Shown here: positions 22,260-33,905 of the stretch, piece after piece
Layout of the letters: each line of letters begins with the position of its first letter
Position numbering within the stretch: the stretch's first letter is position 1
Assembly (NCBI GenBank): GCA_963920665.1
Contig: OY987271.1
Coordinates: forward strand, 15,131,350-15,195,349
DNA length: 64,000 nt
Reading direction: 5' to 3'
Origin: Straminergon stramineum
Taxonomy: Eukaryota > Streptophyta > Bryopsida > Hypnales > Calliergonaceae
Translations under genes and position numbers: made by a program
The notes under the pieces: model-generated
Database searches by the model: none
Told to the model about the DNA's origin: nothing
The model's input: only the letters and a program-made list of their open reading frames with translations

Positions 22260-23700
22260 TTGAAATCTAACGTAAGTTACCCCATAAGCGAAATGAAATT
22301 CACAGGGGTCATGGCTCGACGGTGACTCTAACGGTAATCGACGCCGTACGAGACACGTCGACGGCGTCTCTCCCCAGGTGCCATTTTCAGAATTGCCGGA
22401 AGCTACTATGGTAGCAGCATTGCATCAGCAACTCCTTGCCGCCACGATTTCCTCAGTAGCGTGCTACTCTCGCATCGCAATCCGGTAAAAAAAATTCTTT
22501 CTGATGACCCTCACCTAACGGATTCTGTCTGGTAATCAATTGCTCCAATAGTGCGGCTTCACTAATTAGTCCTCTTGTTCTTGACGGGTTATGTTTACTG
22601 TTATTCAAATTTTATTCAATTTTCTTGACGACTTATTCAGTTTCTGCGCAGAGGTGGTACTTTCAACGAGATTTTGCCATATATGGATGCGAGGATCGCG
22701 ATCGCGGCGCTGGTGTCAATCAAGAAGCAAGAAAGCTTCTGTACGATTTTCATATTTTCTTTACTCTCCTTAGTTTGATACTCGGTGAGGATTCTCGTGA
22801 AGGATCGGAAGCTTAATAATTGTTTATAAGCACTGCGGGGAGAGTGCGGCGTCTGGCATAGCGGAATGTTACCATTAATTAATAGCGCGGTTTACTACGA
22901 TCTGATGAGATCGATGCATTTTCACTTTTAGAAGGTTGATATGTGCCTTCAATTGCTGTTGCGATGTGCCATTCAGTCGAAATTGATGCTCCCATGGATC
23001 AGCTCTGAGAGTTCCGAAAAATCTTCATATTCATAATATTACTCAGTTTTAGGTTGGTGAGATATATATTTTTTGATATCTGATCGCTGATGCTTAATTC
23101 ATCGTCTGAGAGTGTTTCACAACCTCATAGTTTACGGCACGCTGGATGAAAGTGGAAAGCAATTGAAATAAACATGTTTCAAACAATTCAAACATTTAAA
23201 ACCTTTCGAAACGAGATTCATTGTGCAGGAGGAGTAAGCTACACTGATTTATCCTACTTAAATGAGCGCGCAAAAATTAGTGTCGCTTGCAAAAAAGAAA
23301 AAAATGTGACAATTCGGACAATAGAGTAAAATTTCAGCCTGAACTAATTTAAAACATTGTGAATTTGGTAAGTTAGTGTCACGCACTGAGAGGATATGTC
23401 AGTGTCAATCCAGATACAATCTACTGTAGCTACGTTTGAATCAAACTAGATTAAAAAATATCGCTAAAAGTCGGTGGACCATGCCAAGCCAACAATATCA
23501 CGCGAACACATGTATTTTTTTAATCTACACTGGTGACGAAGTTCCAATTTCGCTACAGCTTTGCACTCTACGACCGACCAGCTATTGCGGCTAAAAGAAC
23601 GCTACTGTAATTACTGAAAAATCTGGTCTCTTCTTGATGATTGTTGTACACGTGTATTGGTTGATCTTATGAGGGGGTGTTATTGGCCCATCGTATCATG
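22260..23700. other. Intergenic region with a GC-richer island
   Basis: Around 22310-22450 CpG-rich sequence appears, including near-palindromic ACGCCGTACG and GTCGACGGCGT, and 22640-22760 is also GC-richer. This could be an exon or promoter of an unrecognised transcript. No frame there resembles a known protein. 22860-23700 shows nothing further. Confidence 0.3.
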
Positions 23701-23713
23701 TTCTCCAGTTCTC

Positions 23714-23723
23714 TATATATAAA
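23714..23723 (+). promoter_or_regulatory. Probable TATA box of the 5-phosphatase gene
   Basis: CTCTATATATAAAAG lies about 225 bases upstream of the ATG at 23947, a normal distance for a plant TATA box plus a leader of about 200 bases. Confidence 0.6.
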
Positions 23724-23946
23724 AGCATCTCAATGGTGGTTCCACGGTGAATGTAGGTCTTGGCAATGCCTGCAATGCTGCAATTGAAGTTCACTGCAAA
23801 GCAGCTGAGAGATCAATACTTTATACTGAAGTGATCTAAGAGACTGGATGGAGGATATTTGAAAACTTTCCTGGCTGGCGCTCTTTCAGATATTTGATAC
23901 TTTTAGCCTGGTTTATCAAGGTGACCAGCACCCTCTCGATGATACC

Positions 23947-26900
23947 ATGGGTAATTCATGTTCTGAAATTGAGTACGACGAGATTGTCGCAGTTACAAAG
24001 TTGAGGACTTGTAGAAATGAGCGCTGTGCTAATGCAGCAATCTTCATGGATGGGCGAACAGCTGATGAGTCGTCCTCAGAGTGCGGGTCCTCCAATCTTC
24101 TGAACCACGAAGAAACTATTTGCACGGGATTAATTCAACCGTTGAGTGCTGCAAATGGCTCCATTGATCAAGACTTCCTCACTGGATTTCCTTTTCCGCA
24201 TTCCAATTCTTTACAGATGATGAAGCCCCCTCTCATAGGCTTACTTAATCAGACAGCTGCAAGGTCGCCTTTGCCGATATCCTACGGCAAAGCCATGTCG
24301 CTCACTCATGCAGAGGCAGACTTCATCAAGGGAACGGGAGTGAATTTACGAAGAAGGCCGCTGAGCTCCAACTCTATATTGTGACTTGGAACATGAAAGG
24401 ACGGGTGAGACTTTTGAACTCAAATTTTGCATGCCCCATGTTGAGCTCTCCTTACTTTACAAGTACTGGATAGAAATAAATTACTCGAAATTTTCCGTGT
24501 GCTGCGATTGGAGTCGTTTTGACATCTTTATTCGTGCTGAATTCCCTGTGACAGAAACTAATTGTGATTTTAGACGCTTATTACTGCTTCCAATCACTCT
24601 CAAGTGCGGGAAGTACGTCTTATGTCACAGCTAGAAATCTGATAACTAGAGTTATGGTCATTGTCACGGCAGTTGCAGGAGACACAAAAAAAACTGTCTC
24701 TACTCCTCGACCAAGACGGAGAAAAGCACGACTTGTATGTTATAGGGCTACAGGAAGCTCCAGATTTTTCTGGTGAAGAGGCCATAAGTAAATTGTTGGG
24801 CGACATGTATCGGTACGGTTTCTATTCCCCACATGATTGCTTAGTATTTGTTACGGAGCATATAATTAGTGGGAACAACCACTCTCAAGAAGGTCGCTTC
24901 ACATTGCGTGGTAGAATTTTCAGGGGTTCCAGAACATCATGTTGATTTTCATGAAATCTACCACCACCTCTGAGCTCTTGAGGGCTTTACTCGTGAGTGA
25001 GCTGGAGCACCTTGAAAATTTGTCGGTGTAAATGTCAGGGCGATGACCAGTATGCTCTCATGGACATTTTCATTTAAATTCTTGAACAAGACAATTTTTG
25101 CATTAGTAAGATTGAAATGTGCATAAAAACAAAAGGTTTCATGAGAAATTAACCCAGGTAGGCAACTGTTGTCATAATAAAATTTATTTATGGAAATCTC
25201 AAATGCATAATAAAGTATTCTAATTGTTTACGATTATGAAATATAAGCTCTGCTGTGAAAGTTTCTGCCTTTAAAGACAAATTCAATGATATAACATTTA
25301 ATAAATATAGGAATGCATTTCATAAGTTATAACAAATAACAAGTGAGTAATAAGTCAAATCATAAATATGCTTGTCTAGAGACTAGATGTTATAGTGCTT
25401 TATATAAGATGATAGTAGGTTTATGTAAACAATTGCATAAAATTTTGAGAAGCTATGTAAAGTCTTCGATTATAATAAATTTGCTAACATAGATAGTGAT
25501 TTGTAAATTTGCTTACAAATTTTTGTAGCAAACACATACTAATCATATGATGTAGGTGGTTTAAAATGATAGTTTTAACTACCAATTAAAGGTCTATTTC
25601 TTTTCTTTAAATATGATAACTCATCTTATAAAATTTGGGTTATTATATTATGTCAACCTAACCTTTTTCTCAAAAAATTTATTAATAATTTTTTTTCACT
25701 TGTTATAATTACATAATTAGCTTGAAAATGGATTTATAATCCAAGCACCCCTACAGATTATACATATTATAGTAGAGTTGCTTACCTGGGGAAATTAATT
25801 CCGGCTATCATAAAAATATTTAGAAAACGAAAATTAGGATTGAAATGTTTGCAATTGACAATAATCTTTGATCTATTGATTTCAAAAACAATGAGTAGGC
25901 TACTGAGTGTACGCTGTTGGTGAAGTACTATTTGGTTACTAACCAACTGGGCGATTTTTGGCATGTGCAGCTGTGTTGGGCTGTCATCGATGATTTCCCT
26001 TGAGCTCTATGTATTTGCAAAAAAGTCCCTGCGATCGAATATTACTGGTAATTTAGTTTCAGTTCGTCACATTATTTACCTACATCAAAATTTGGGGATG
26101 AGAGAACTTGATCAATCAAAGTGCACTGATGACACAGTTAAATTGCATGCCGAACAGGTACTATGGTGGATAAGGTAGGGTTAGGAGGACTCGGCTATAT
26201 TAGTGGTCGTCTGAAAGGAGCAGCGACTGTTTTGTTGGAATACAACAATTTGTCTCTGCTCTTCATCACTTCTCATCTTGCTGTTAAGTATTCATGCAAC
26301 GCGACCCACTATATCCATCAGTAGATTTACAGCAGTTCAAATTTTTCGACCTCCAATTTCTAACGATGTCAGTACTAAACAAAAACTGTGCATCCTTAAC
26401 CATGAGCCCTGCAATTCCTGAACCATAAGCAACAACTTTCGAAGAAATAACAAGTTTGAAACTTTGGTCAAACTATCGTAAGTTTCAATTGAGTGCAAAG
26501 CGAAACGGCAGTCAGCATCAACATAAGAAACTCACAGCCTAAAATTCAATTGCGTGGATCCTGCCGGACCCCTTTTCCAGTGCGAAAATCGTTTAGAGGT
26601 TGATCTGCCATTCATACACGGCAGAACTTGTTGGAGGCAATTAGTGGGAAGAATGTCGGCCTGAAGAACTGCAAGGCGGTCGGGTTCAGGTGCACTGAAC
26701 CATTAGATTGGTAGCGCAATGACTCTTTTTCTCCATGTTCACTGAAAGCTTAGCGTAATTTTTTACCCAATCTGGGCTTCAGCGCTATTTTAAGTGTTGT
26801 GCATACGACTCTCCGGTGCAGCTCACGAAGGCAATATGATGGAGCGCAATTACCAGTTTGAGCGAATTTGTCAATCTGTTTTTACCAAGGCCAATGGCCT

Positions 26901-28162
26901 TAGCTCAAATGAACAGCACTTACAGTCAGCAGAGCCTCAGCATAAGGTTAGGCATGCACACAATTTCGTGGAAGGATCGGATGTTGTCGTATGGCTAGGC
27001 GATCTGAATTACCGAGTTGAAATGCCTCGGAGCTCCGTCGGATTCCTCATTAGCCAGAACTTTGAAGAGGTAGTCTCTCAAACTCTTCTGTCCTCTACTG
27101 TCATGAAGTTTAGTATGCAAACTGAGAAGATTCTCATTTTGATTAGCTTGCCTGTGAAAAACCACCAGACAATAATTTGGGAATGACTCCTTATGTTCAT
27201 AGAATCCGTATGTATGATGTAATGATCAAATTCGTTGATATGGCATATTTTAGAGTGCCAGAATTGTGAAATTCAAGCTAGTTCTCAGAGCTCTTTAAGC
27301 GGTTAGAGATTTAAGTTCTGATTGGGCCATGTGAAAGTTTACCAATTTCACTGAAATCCGCCATTTTCTCAAATATTACTCGGTTCAGATTTATCTCCGG
27401 GCCTCGAACACGACTGCAATTCTCAGCCATTCCTAAGAGTTATGAATAAAGTTTTCCTTCTGTTTAAGATTGCAATATAAATCATCCGGTGATTAATGAG
27501 TTCTTACCCGAGAACAATTTAAGTTCAAGTTACGTGTAGTGAATTGAAATAAGTGAATGGTATTGTGCAGATTTTGTTGACCAGAGACCAACTTTACAAA
27601 GCAGTACTGCGAGGTGAAGCCTTCACAGGATTCGCAGAAGGCCCTCTCCTGTTTCCGCCTACTTACATATTTTATGTAGGAACTGATAAGTACTCAAAGG
27701 TCGGCTTCTGATCCATTCCCCCTTCATTCTGTTAATTTTATCATGCTTTTTTGACAATTGTTTTCCATAACATGTATATTTTGAACTTGCAGGGCTATGA
27801 AGCCACCACAATCTCACCCGATCAATGCGACGTGCACCATTTGGAGTTTGGGCGGAATATAGTTCCGCTTGATCCTTCTCGGATTACGAGACTCAGGAGT
27901 CATGAGACTCGCTGATCATCTGTTTCGTGGATGACCTGAGTCATAAAAATACATATATTTATTGTAGTGTCTGTACTCGTTGCAGGAAAGGACACCCTCG
28001 TGGACACACAGAATCCTATACAAAGTGAAGTCAACTTGTTCGGTTGAGGCTGACTTGATGCAGTACAACTCGATCTCTGTCATGAAGACTTCCGACCACA
28101 AGCCAGTGAAAGCACACCTCACCCTGAAGAACCTGCTGCGAACAAGCAGCTGCGCTTTCTGA
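23947..28162 (+). CDS. Inositol polyphosphate 5-phosphatase (plant 5PTase, IP5P11-like)
   Basis: Hydrolyses the 5-phosphate of phosphoinositides or inositol phosphates. Exons: 23947-24404, 24673-24812, 25971-26047, 26158-26282, 26822-27069, 27571-27699, 27793 to about 27831, 27986-28162 (about 445 aa). Start MGNSC fits N-myristoylation plus palmitoylation, that is, membrane attachment. Catalytic landmarks: VTWNMKGR, YVIGLQEAP, LELYVFAKKSL, VGLGGLGYISGRLKGA, SHLA-HEGNMMERN, VVWLGDLNYR, FPPTYIF, PSWTHRILYK, SDHKPVKAH. Two joints are imperfect. The first exon changes frame between about 24250 and 24335 (a 50-base intron 24264-24313 or an indel would fix it), and exon 4 must end at 26280 rather than at the GT at 26283 to stay in phase. 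The PAW(C/T)D motif reads PSWTH, with His for the usual Asp. It may be a lightly damaged or non-canonically spliced gene. Family assignment is secure. Confidence 0.85.
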
Positions 28163-30477
28163 TTGCTTGGAGTGTTGAAGAGTCCTCGCTCACTGAAATC
28201 AGTGCCTAATCCCCCTCAGTCTCTTGTATACTTACTGACTAATTCTATGGCACCCTACAGACAGTCAACAAGCGCACTTCCAATCAAATTCTATGCAAAG
28301 CTCGCACATTCAGTACTGAAACTTCATAACATGGTATAACCAGGCAATGGCCTTCACCATGAAGGTAATATACTTTGCTAGATCCCTGGGAGGGACTTAT
28401 CAGTTAATTCAAGGATTGGTCAAGGATTGGGATTGGTTGAGGACCCATATATATATAGGACAATTTTGTTCACTGGAGGGGTCCCCTTTTCAAGGATGCA
28501 AAAGGGACCCCTGCCTCACTGGTAAACAATGTTAGGTTATCCTGTCAACCTAAGAAACCTCAATTCTTCCTCAGAGAATAATGTTGTGTACTACGTAATA
28601 TTTTATGTATTCGCAGTCAAGTACAAGCCGATTGACTAGTTCAGCCAGTACCGTAGTTCTACTCCATATTCTATTCTTCGTATATTTCTAGGTAAATTCT
28701 ACTGTATATAAATATATGCCGTGATTAGTATATGAATCATTTGTTAACCAGAATAACTGTCACTTGGGAATCTTCACAGAAAACTTCACTGCCGGCAGTT
28801 AGTTTTCGATCATTCGAACATGCTTTTCACCGATAGAGTACTGGGTAGAGGTCCCACAACTCTTTCAGACGATGTAGAGCAATCGGTGAATATTCTTTGA
28901 TACTTATTTATGTGAGGACTAGGATGCAACAATTCAGTAGCGGTTGACTCTGTATTTCACACAGATTCAATGGATTATAATTCTGAATAATTAGCTAAGT
29001 CACAGCGGACTTGTTTGGAATTCGCTATGAGTGATTTGGAAATTCTGTAGTTTGTCCTTGTTGTTTTTTGGCAATTCCCGTATGTTCTGCAGTGCTGTAA
29101 TGTCTATGTGGAGTTGACCTTCAAAGAATTCCTAAACAAAAGGAAATCATTGGGTTTCTACGGAGGAAGTTTTTCAAATTAATAGTACTTGAAGTTGTTT
29201 CGAATTCCCTATGAAGAAGATTGTTGGATTTTCTTTGCAAGGACTTTCATGAGTTCTCCCCCAATCCCCTAAGTACAATCCTAATTGGTAGACTTTACAA
29301 CGTAGACACATCTTACATTTCAATGTTATTTCCACCTAATATTTGGTAGATTTTACAAGATGCAATTGTCCTATATCGATTGTCAAGGGTACCATGAGGT
29401 TGGACACATAAGGTTTGCAAATTGTCATGCTTCCCTACAATGAATTTTATTCACATGGATATACAGTTTCTTGGAACAATGTATTGTAGGCTCTACAAAA
29501 ATTTTGCAATATACGCACTTGTAATATTTTCAAAGTGAAATTTTTCTACTACTCAAATTCTGAACTCTTGAAACCTAAAAAAAGGGTCTGCATCATGAAT
29601 TCTGAAATGTACAAATGAATGAGTTTGGAAATTGAAAACCTACTTAATAGTTAGACTTGAGCCCCCAAAATCTATGAATTGTGTTGTTTATGCACACTAA
29701 AATCTACAGTAAAAATTGAATTTTAAAGGCATAAATCTACATCCTAGAATAATGAATTTCATAACTTGAGTTGATTTGGAGGTGGGTACATCTTCAAGTA
29801 ACATTGAAAAATGTATGAATTTCCCCCTCAAAATAATTCCATGTCTCACCTTTTGTTGTGATGGCTACATTCCTTGTGTTATATTAAAAAAGGTAGTTGT
29901 TGCAGGGGATTTCTATAATAATGCCTATAGAGAACATTAAAAATATTCCTTGTGAGTAGTGGAAGACTCTTAATTTTGACTTTGTCACTAAAATTGTTCC
30001 ATCTAGACTCTTGTTAAAATGCAAACCCTCTCAAAATGAGAATGAAGAGTCAACTATGGATACACTAGCCTATAATCATTTAAATCATTTATAGTTAGTG
30101 CAAGCTAAGAGAATGTAGAATCCTCTTTCAATTATCAACTATCATTTAGACAATTAAATAGAAATCATGATCACATGTTCATTTGGACAAGTTTAGGTTT
30201 AGTTAGTTTAGAGCAAACTATGTGGATGTTTGAATGAGAGCTTCTCCCCTACATTAAAGGAAAGCAATTGACATAGATCAACAGAATTTAAGCATAACCC
30301 TTCATCTTACCTTACTTTTATCATGAATCTTGAATAAACACTTCACATTTACTTATCTCACAAAGTATTGCAAAAACTTAGATAGTCTAAGCAACAAAGG
30401 CACTTGAGTAAAACTCATTCACATTAATTTAAAGAAATAACTCATATACATGACAAGTACCCACATAGGAATACGTG
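28163..30477. other. Intergenic, downstream of the 5-phosphatase
   Basis: No gene recognised. It contains the short hairpin at 28461-28530; the rest is AT-rich with only short frames. Confidence 0.5.
28461..28530. repeat. Hairpin repeat, copy 2
   Basis: AGGGGTCCCCTTTT and AAAAGGGACCCCT face each other across a CAAGGATGC loop. Outer TTGTTCACTGG and CACTGGTAAACAA extend the stem. It matches 5871-5940 in inverted orientation, which marks it as a dispersed family and not a gene terminator. Confidence 0.65.
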
Positions 30478-30494
30478 TGTGTGTATACATATAC

Positions 30495-30526
<32 letters not shown>

Positions 30527-30527
30527 G
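30474..30527. repeat. (TG)n-(CATA)n-(TA)n compound microsatellite
   Basis: GTGTGTGTATACATATACAT is followed by CATA units and then a run of TA dinucleotides. Confidence 0.85.
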
Positions 30528-30601
30528 AGAAATTAAGTGGATGAATGATAACTAAATGAAAGCTAAACTATGGACTTGTATTAACATAATAATGAACAAA
30601 T

Positions 30602-33000
30602 TTATAACACCTCCTTGTAAGCCCCCTCACTCACGTGGTAATGTACTTGAGTGGAAGTCACAATGGAATAAATATAGTTTGTTTGAGAAGTTCCAATAAC
30701 TAGGTGCAGTAATATTAAATAGGACTTATCAAGAATCCAACAATGCGTATTGGAGAATAAAATGATATTTTTGTCATCAACAATGGAGCCAATTAAAATC
30801 AGATTTTTGGACATACTTGATACATACTTGAAATTTGTCAACTTTATTTCTCCAACACTCATTTGAACTCTAGAAGTGTCAATCCCTCTTACAACTTGGG
30901 CTTCTTCCCCCCTGCCCCCACCTCCAATCTTGATCTTATGTGTTTGAACACTAAATGAGCTACATTTTTCACTATCTAGATTTTGCCGGTTTATAGCTAA
31001 ATGCCATGAGGCACCACTATTGATGTACTGGGTCATTGCAAGAAACACCTGTCATTTTCCGTAGCATTTTGAAAAAACGGTTTGTATTCAATGCTATAAC
31101 TTTTGATTTATAAGCCCAATGTCCAAACCAAAAAATTGGTCATAGAATTCTTGATTTCAATTGTACCCCTTATTTTTCAAAATTGTAAAAAAATATTTTA
31201 TATTTAAAAATTGATTTCATTAATATGTCACACTTTCAAGTTTAGGGGTTTTTTATACTAAATACCGGTTCAAATTAATGATTTTTTGCTGAAATTTTTG
31301 TGGTATATTTCTATAGTAGGTAGACATGTCCCTAATAAGGGGCATAAAAAAAACATTATTTTATGTCCTCCACGTTTGTGCAAAGAGGCCTCCCTTATGA
31401 GTGCACTTATAAACATTAGAAATCTTTTTTACCTCATACATTTAACAAAATCTCATCACCATAAAGTCTTTTCCAATGTCAAATTTTTAGTTTTTTTGAA
31501 AATTTATTTCCCTATTTTCTACAAATTAAAATGTCCCAATTGAATTTTCTTCACCAGAATTCTATGTCCAAAAAACTGTCCGAGTAAATACAATTGGGAC
31601 ATTTTAATTTGTAGAAAATAGGAAAATAATTTTTCAAAACAACGAAAAATTGGCCATTGGAAAAGACTTCATAGCGATGAGATTTGATTTAAAAACTATG
31701 GTCAAAACCATTTCTAATGTTTACAAATGCATGCGCAAGAGAGGCCTCTTTGCACAAATGCGGAAGACATAAAATAATGTTTTTTTAGATGCCCTTTGAT
31801 AGGCACATGTCTATCTACTATAGGAATATACCACAGAAATTTCAACCAAAAATCATTAATTTGAAATGGTATTTAGTATAAAAAAACCCTAAATTTGAAG
31901 TGTGACATATTAATGAAATTGACATTTAAATATAAAATAATTTCTAAAAATTTCTAAAAAATAAGAAATATGATGGCAATCAAGTTAACTAGAAATCCAT
32001 TTTTTAATTTTGGCATTGGATTTTTAGTTCATAAGTTATTGTGGATGATAAGAGAGTCACTCTAATTGTGGCAAGAAAATAGGCAAGTGTTTCTTGCAAT
32101 GACCCTATTATGGGTTATAGCCACCCCATCACTCTATCAAGGGGACATTGAAGAATTCAGTATAGTTGGTAGATATTGGTAAATGTGCAGTAGTCATTGT
32201 CTTGGTTGATTCACTTGCCATAGAAATGTTGGGAAGCCACATCATGAGTAGTCAAATCTTCCTCATGATGTGCTACAAGAATTTTGGTTGCCTCGTGTGG
32301 ATGCCTTTTGTTTGAAAGTTGTTGTAAGTGCCTCCCTCTTTGAATTGCAATGTACAATGGTCCTTGCAATGACACTTTGTGAGCAAGCTAGATGCAAATT
32401 GTTCAAACATCATGGCAATATTCAAATGTGTTAGTGTTTAGATTGTACTTTTGTAGCTTCAATGTAGTCCATTCAATACAAGTTGAATCATGGTCTTGTC
32501 TAGTACCACTTCTCCCATGTTGGAAAGTCTCTTCCTTAGTTCTCTTGCCTTCTTTAGGTAATCTCCTATTGAGGCACCTTTTAACACTAACAAACTGAAG
32601 CTAACTTGTGAGTGTCAAAATATGAGACTGATCACCAAATTGGTAGGCAATTTTTAGAGTGGCGTAGACCACTATTGGATTGACTCATTGACATGGATAG
32701 CTATGATGTCAACGGGGTCATCATTTGTTGACAATATCATGGCCAAAATGGCACTTGCTTTTATGGACTTGAGTCAATTGAGTTGCAATGAGTGTACTAG
32801 CACCTATAAGCGTTGGAAAAACCTCAAGGTGGAAACTCTCCTCTATAATCTCCCACCTATTCTTTCTCCTTAGTATTGCTCTCATTTTCAAACTCTAAAC
32901 GTAGTAGTTTGCCATTCCAATGAGCTTGATTGTCTCTTTGACAGACACATTTCTACTTTCGTTCATCTTCCTATACCTTGAAAAATGAGCAAAGATCCCA
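30602..33000 (-). pseudogene. Ty1/Copia-type retrotransposon gag-protease remnant, interrupted
   Basis: On the minus strand, about 32960-32110 reads as a Copia gag (UBN2-type) domain, for example GASIGDYLKKARELRKRL and MGEVVLDKTMIQLVLNGL, with scattered stops. After a 1.08-kb foldback insertion the frame resumes at 31029 as the retropepsin region: YINSGASWHL, then the strands leading to NLILIGSIVDD and CWILDKS. The protease catalytic Asp of DSGA is Asn here, so it is dead even apart from the insertion. No integrase, reverse transcriptase or LTR was recognised on either side. It is a truncated ancient copy. Confidence 0.75.
31030..32105. mobile_element. Foldback transposon, 1.08 kb, inserted in the Copia remnant
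   Basis: The ends are exact inverted copies of GGGTCATTGCAAGAAACAC (31030-31048 and 32087-32105). Pairing continues through nearly the whole length in two arms of about 510 bases, separated by a loop of about 40 bases near 31546-31588; the central arms carry CAATTGGGACATTTTAATTT and its complement. No coding capacity. The flanks show at most a TA or a degraded 4-base duplication, so the superfamily is not assigned. Transcription through it would give a long double-stranded RNA. Confidence 0.8.
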
Positions 33001-33350
33001 TATAAAATAGACCTCCAATCATTTTCTTTACATTTTTTTGAGAAGTAGTCCAAGCAATTGCCCTAACATAACCCCTTGAATATTGTACACATTTCCCTCC
33101 CTTTGTCTCAAACTCTCAATCACCTATTGAACTAAAATGGAGAAATTCCCAAGTGTATTGATGCCCCAAATATGTACTTGCATAAGAACTAGAAGTTGAA
33201 GAGGTCAAGTTCTAACAACATAAAACAATAGATGACAGTTTGTTGCATTGCAATAAGACCAAAAAGGTTTCATTAAGCTGCAAGGTTAATGTTTGGATAT
33301 CAAGAATGAAAATCATGAGATGAAATCGTGATACAGTTTGCATTTTATAT

Positions 33351-33895
33351 AAGGTAAACCAGCCCATGACAGGCAAACTGCCTAATGCAATCATCTAGGA
33401 AACCACCTATTAGAGTCTTACATCAACCCATGGCAGATTTTTTGTGATAAATGAGATTAGGACTACATTAGGCTGATTTGTGGCCATAATCTTGTCTTGG
33501 GAGATGGTCATGGAGTTATTAGTAACTGTCATAGGGCACTTACACCATTCACATGTAAATTGGTCATAAGAAGTTATCTTTTTATTCCTTCATGTCATAG
33601 CCATGTTAGGAAATGTTGTAGCCATTTTAGAAAATGTTGTGACTGCTTTGGGTGGTAAGATGACCATTGTGGGAATCCTTTTTGTTGATTTGGGGTAGTC
33701 TATAGACTCTATTGGGCTAATTGGGTTGTACACTTCAAAAATTCATTAAAAAATTCTTACTTTGTCCAAAAAATAAAATTTCAATTGCTTCCTTCAATTC
33801 TCACATATGTCTATGTATGGAAAAAAATCTGAATCATTTTGCTAATGGCAACAGTACAGACCACTCATTCTGCCTGTCATAGGCAGGTTTACCTT
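33351..33895. mobile_element. AAGGT-ended element Y, copy 1 (545 bp)
   Basis: Starts AAGGTAAACCAGCCCATGAC and ends with the complement of AAGGTAAACCTGCCTATGAC. The interior block GGGGTAGTCTATAGACT and flanking sequence are shared with the element at 38493-38965. It ends 10 bases from the stop codon of the ATL gene at 33906, so that gene's 3' untranslated region and polyadenylation site probably lie in the element. No ORF. Confidence 0.75.
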
Positions 33896-33905
33896 AAGAG
33901 ACAAT

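Noticed and set aside
26690..26760. Possible tRNA-like sequence (GGTAGCGCAATGACTC)
   Set aside because: No acceptor stem or T-arm could be paired around it, and it lies in an intron of the 5-phosphatase gene.
30602..31048. Host aspartic protease on the minus strand
   Set aside because: The SGAS block, the following strand pattern and the adjacent gag-like sequence identify a retrotransposon protease, and the catalytic Asp is lost.
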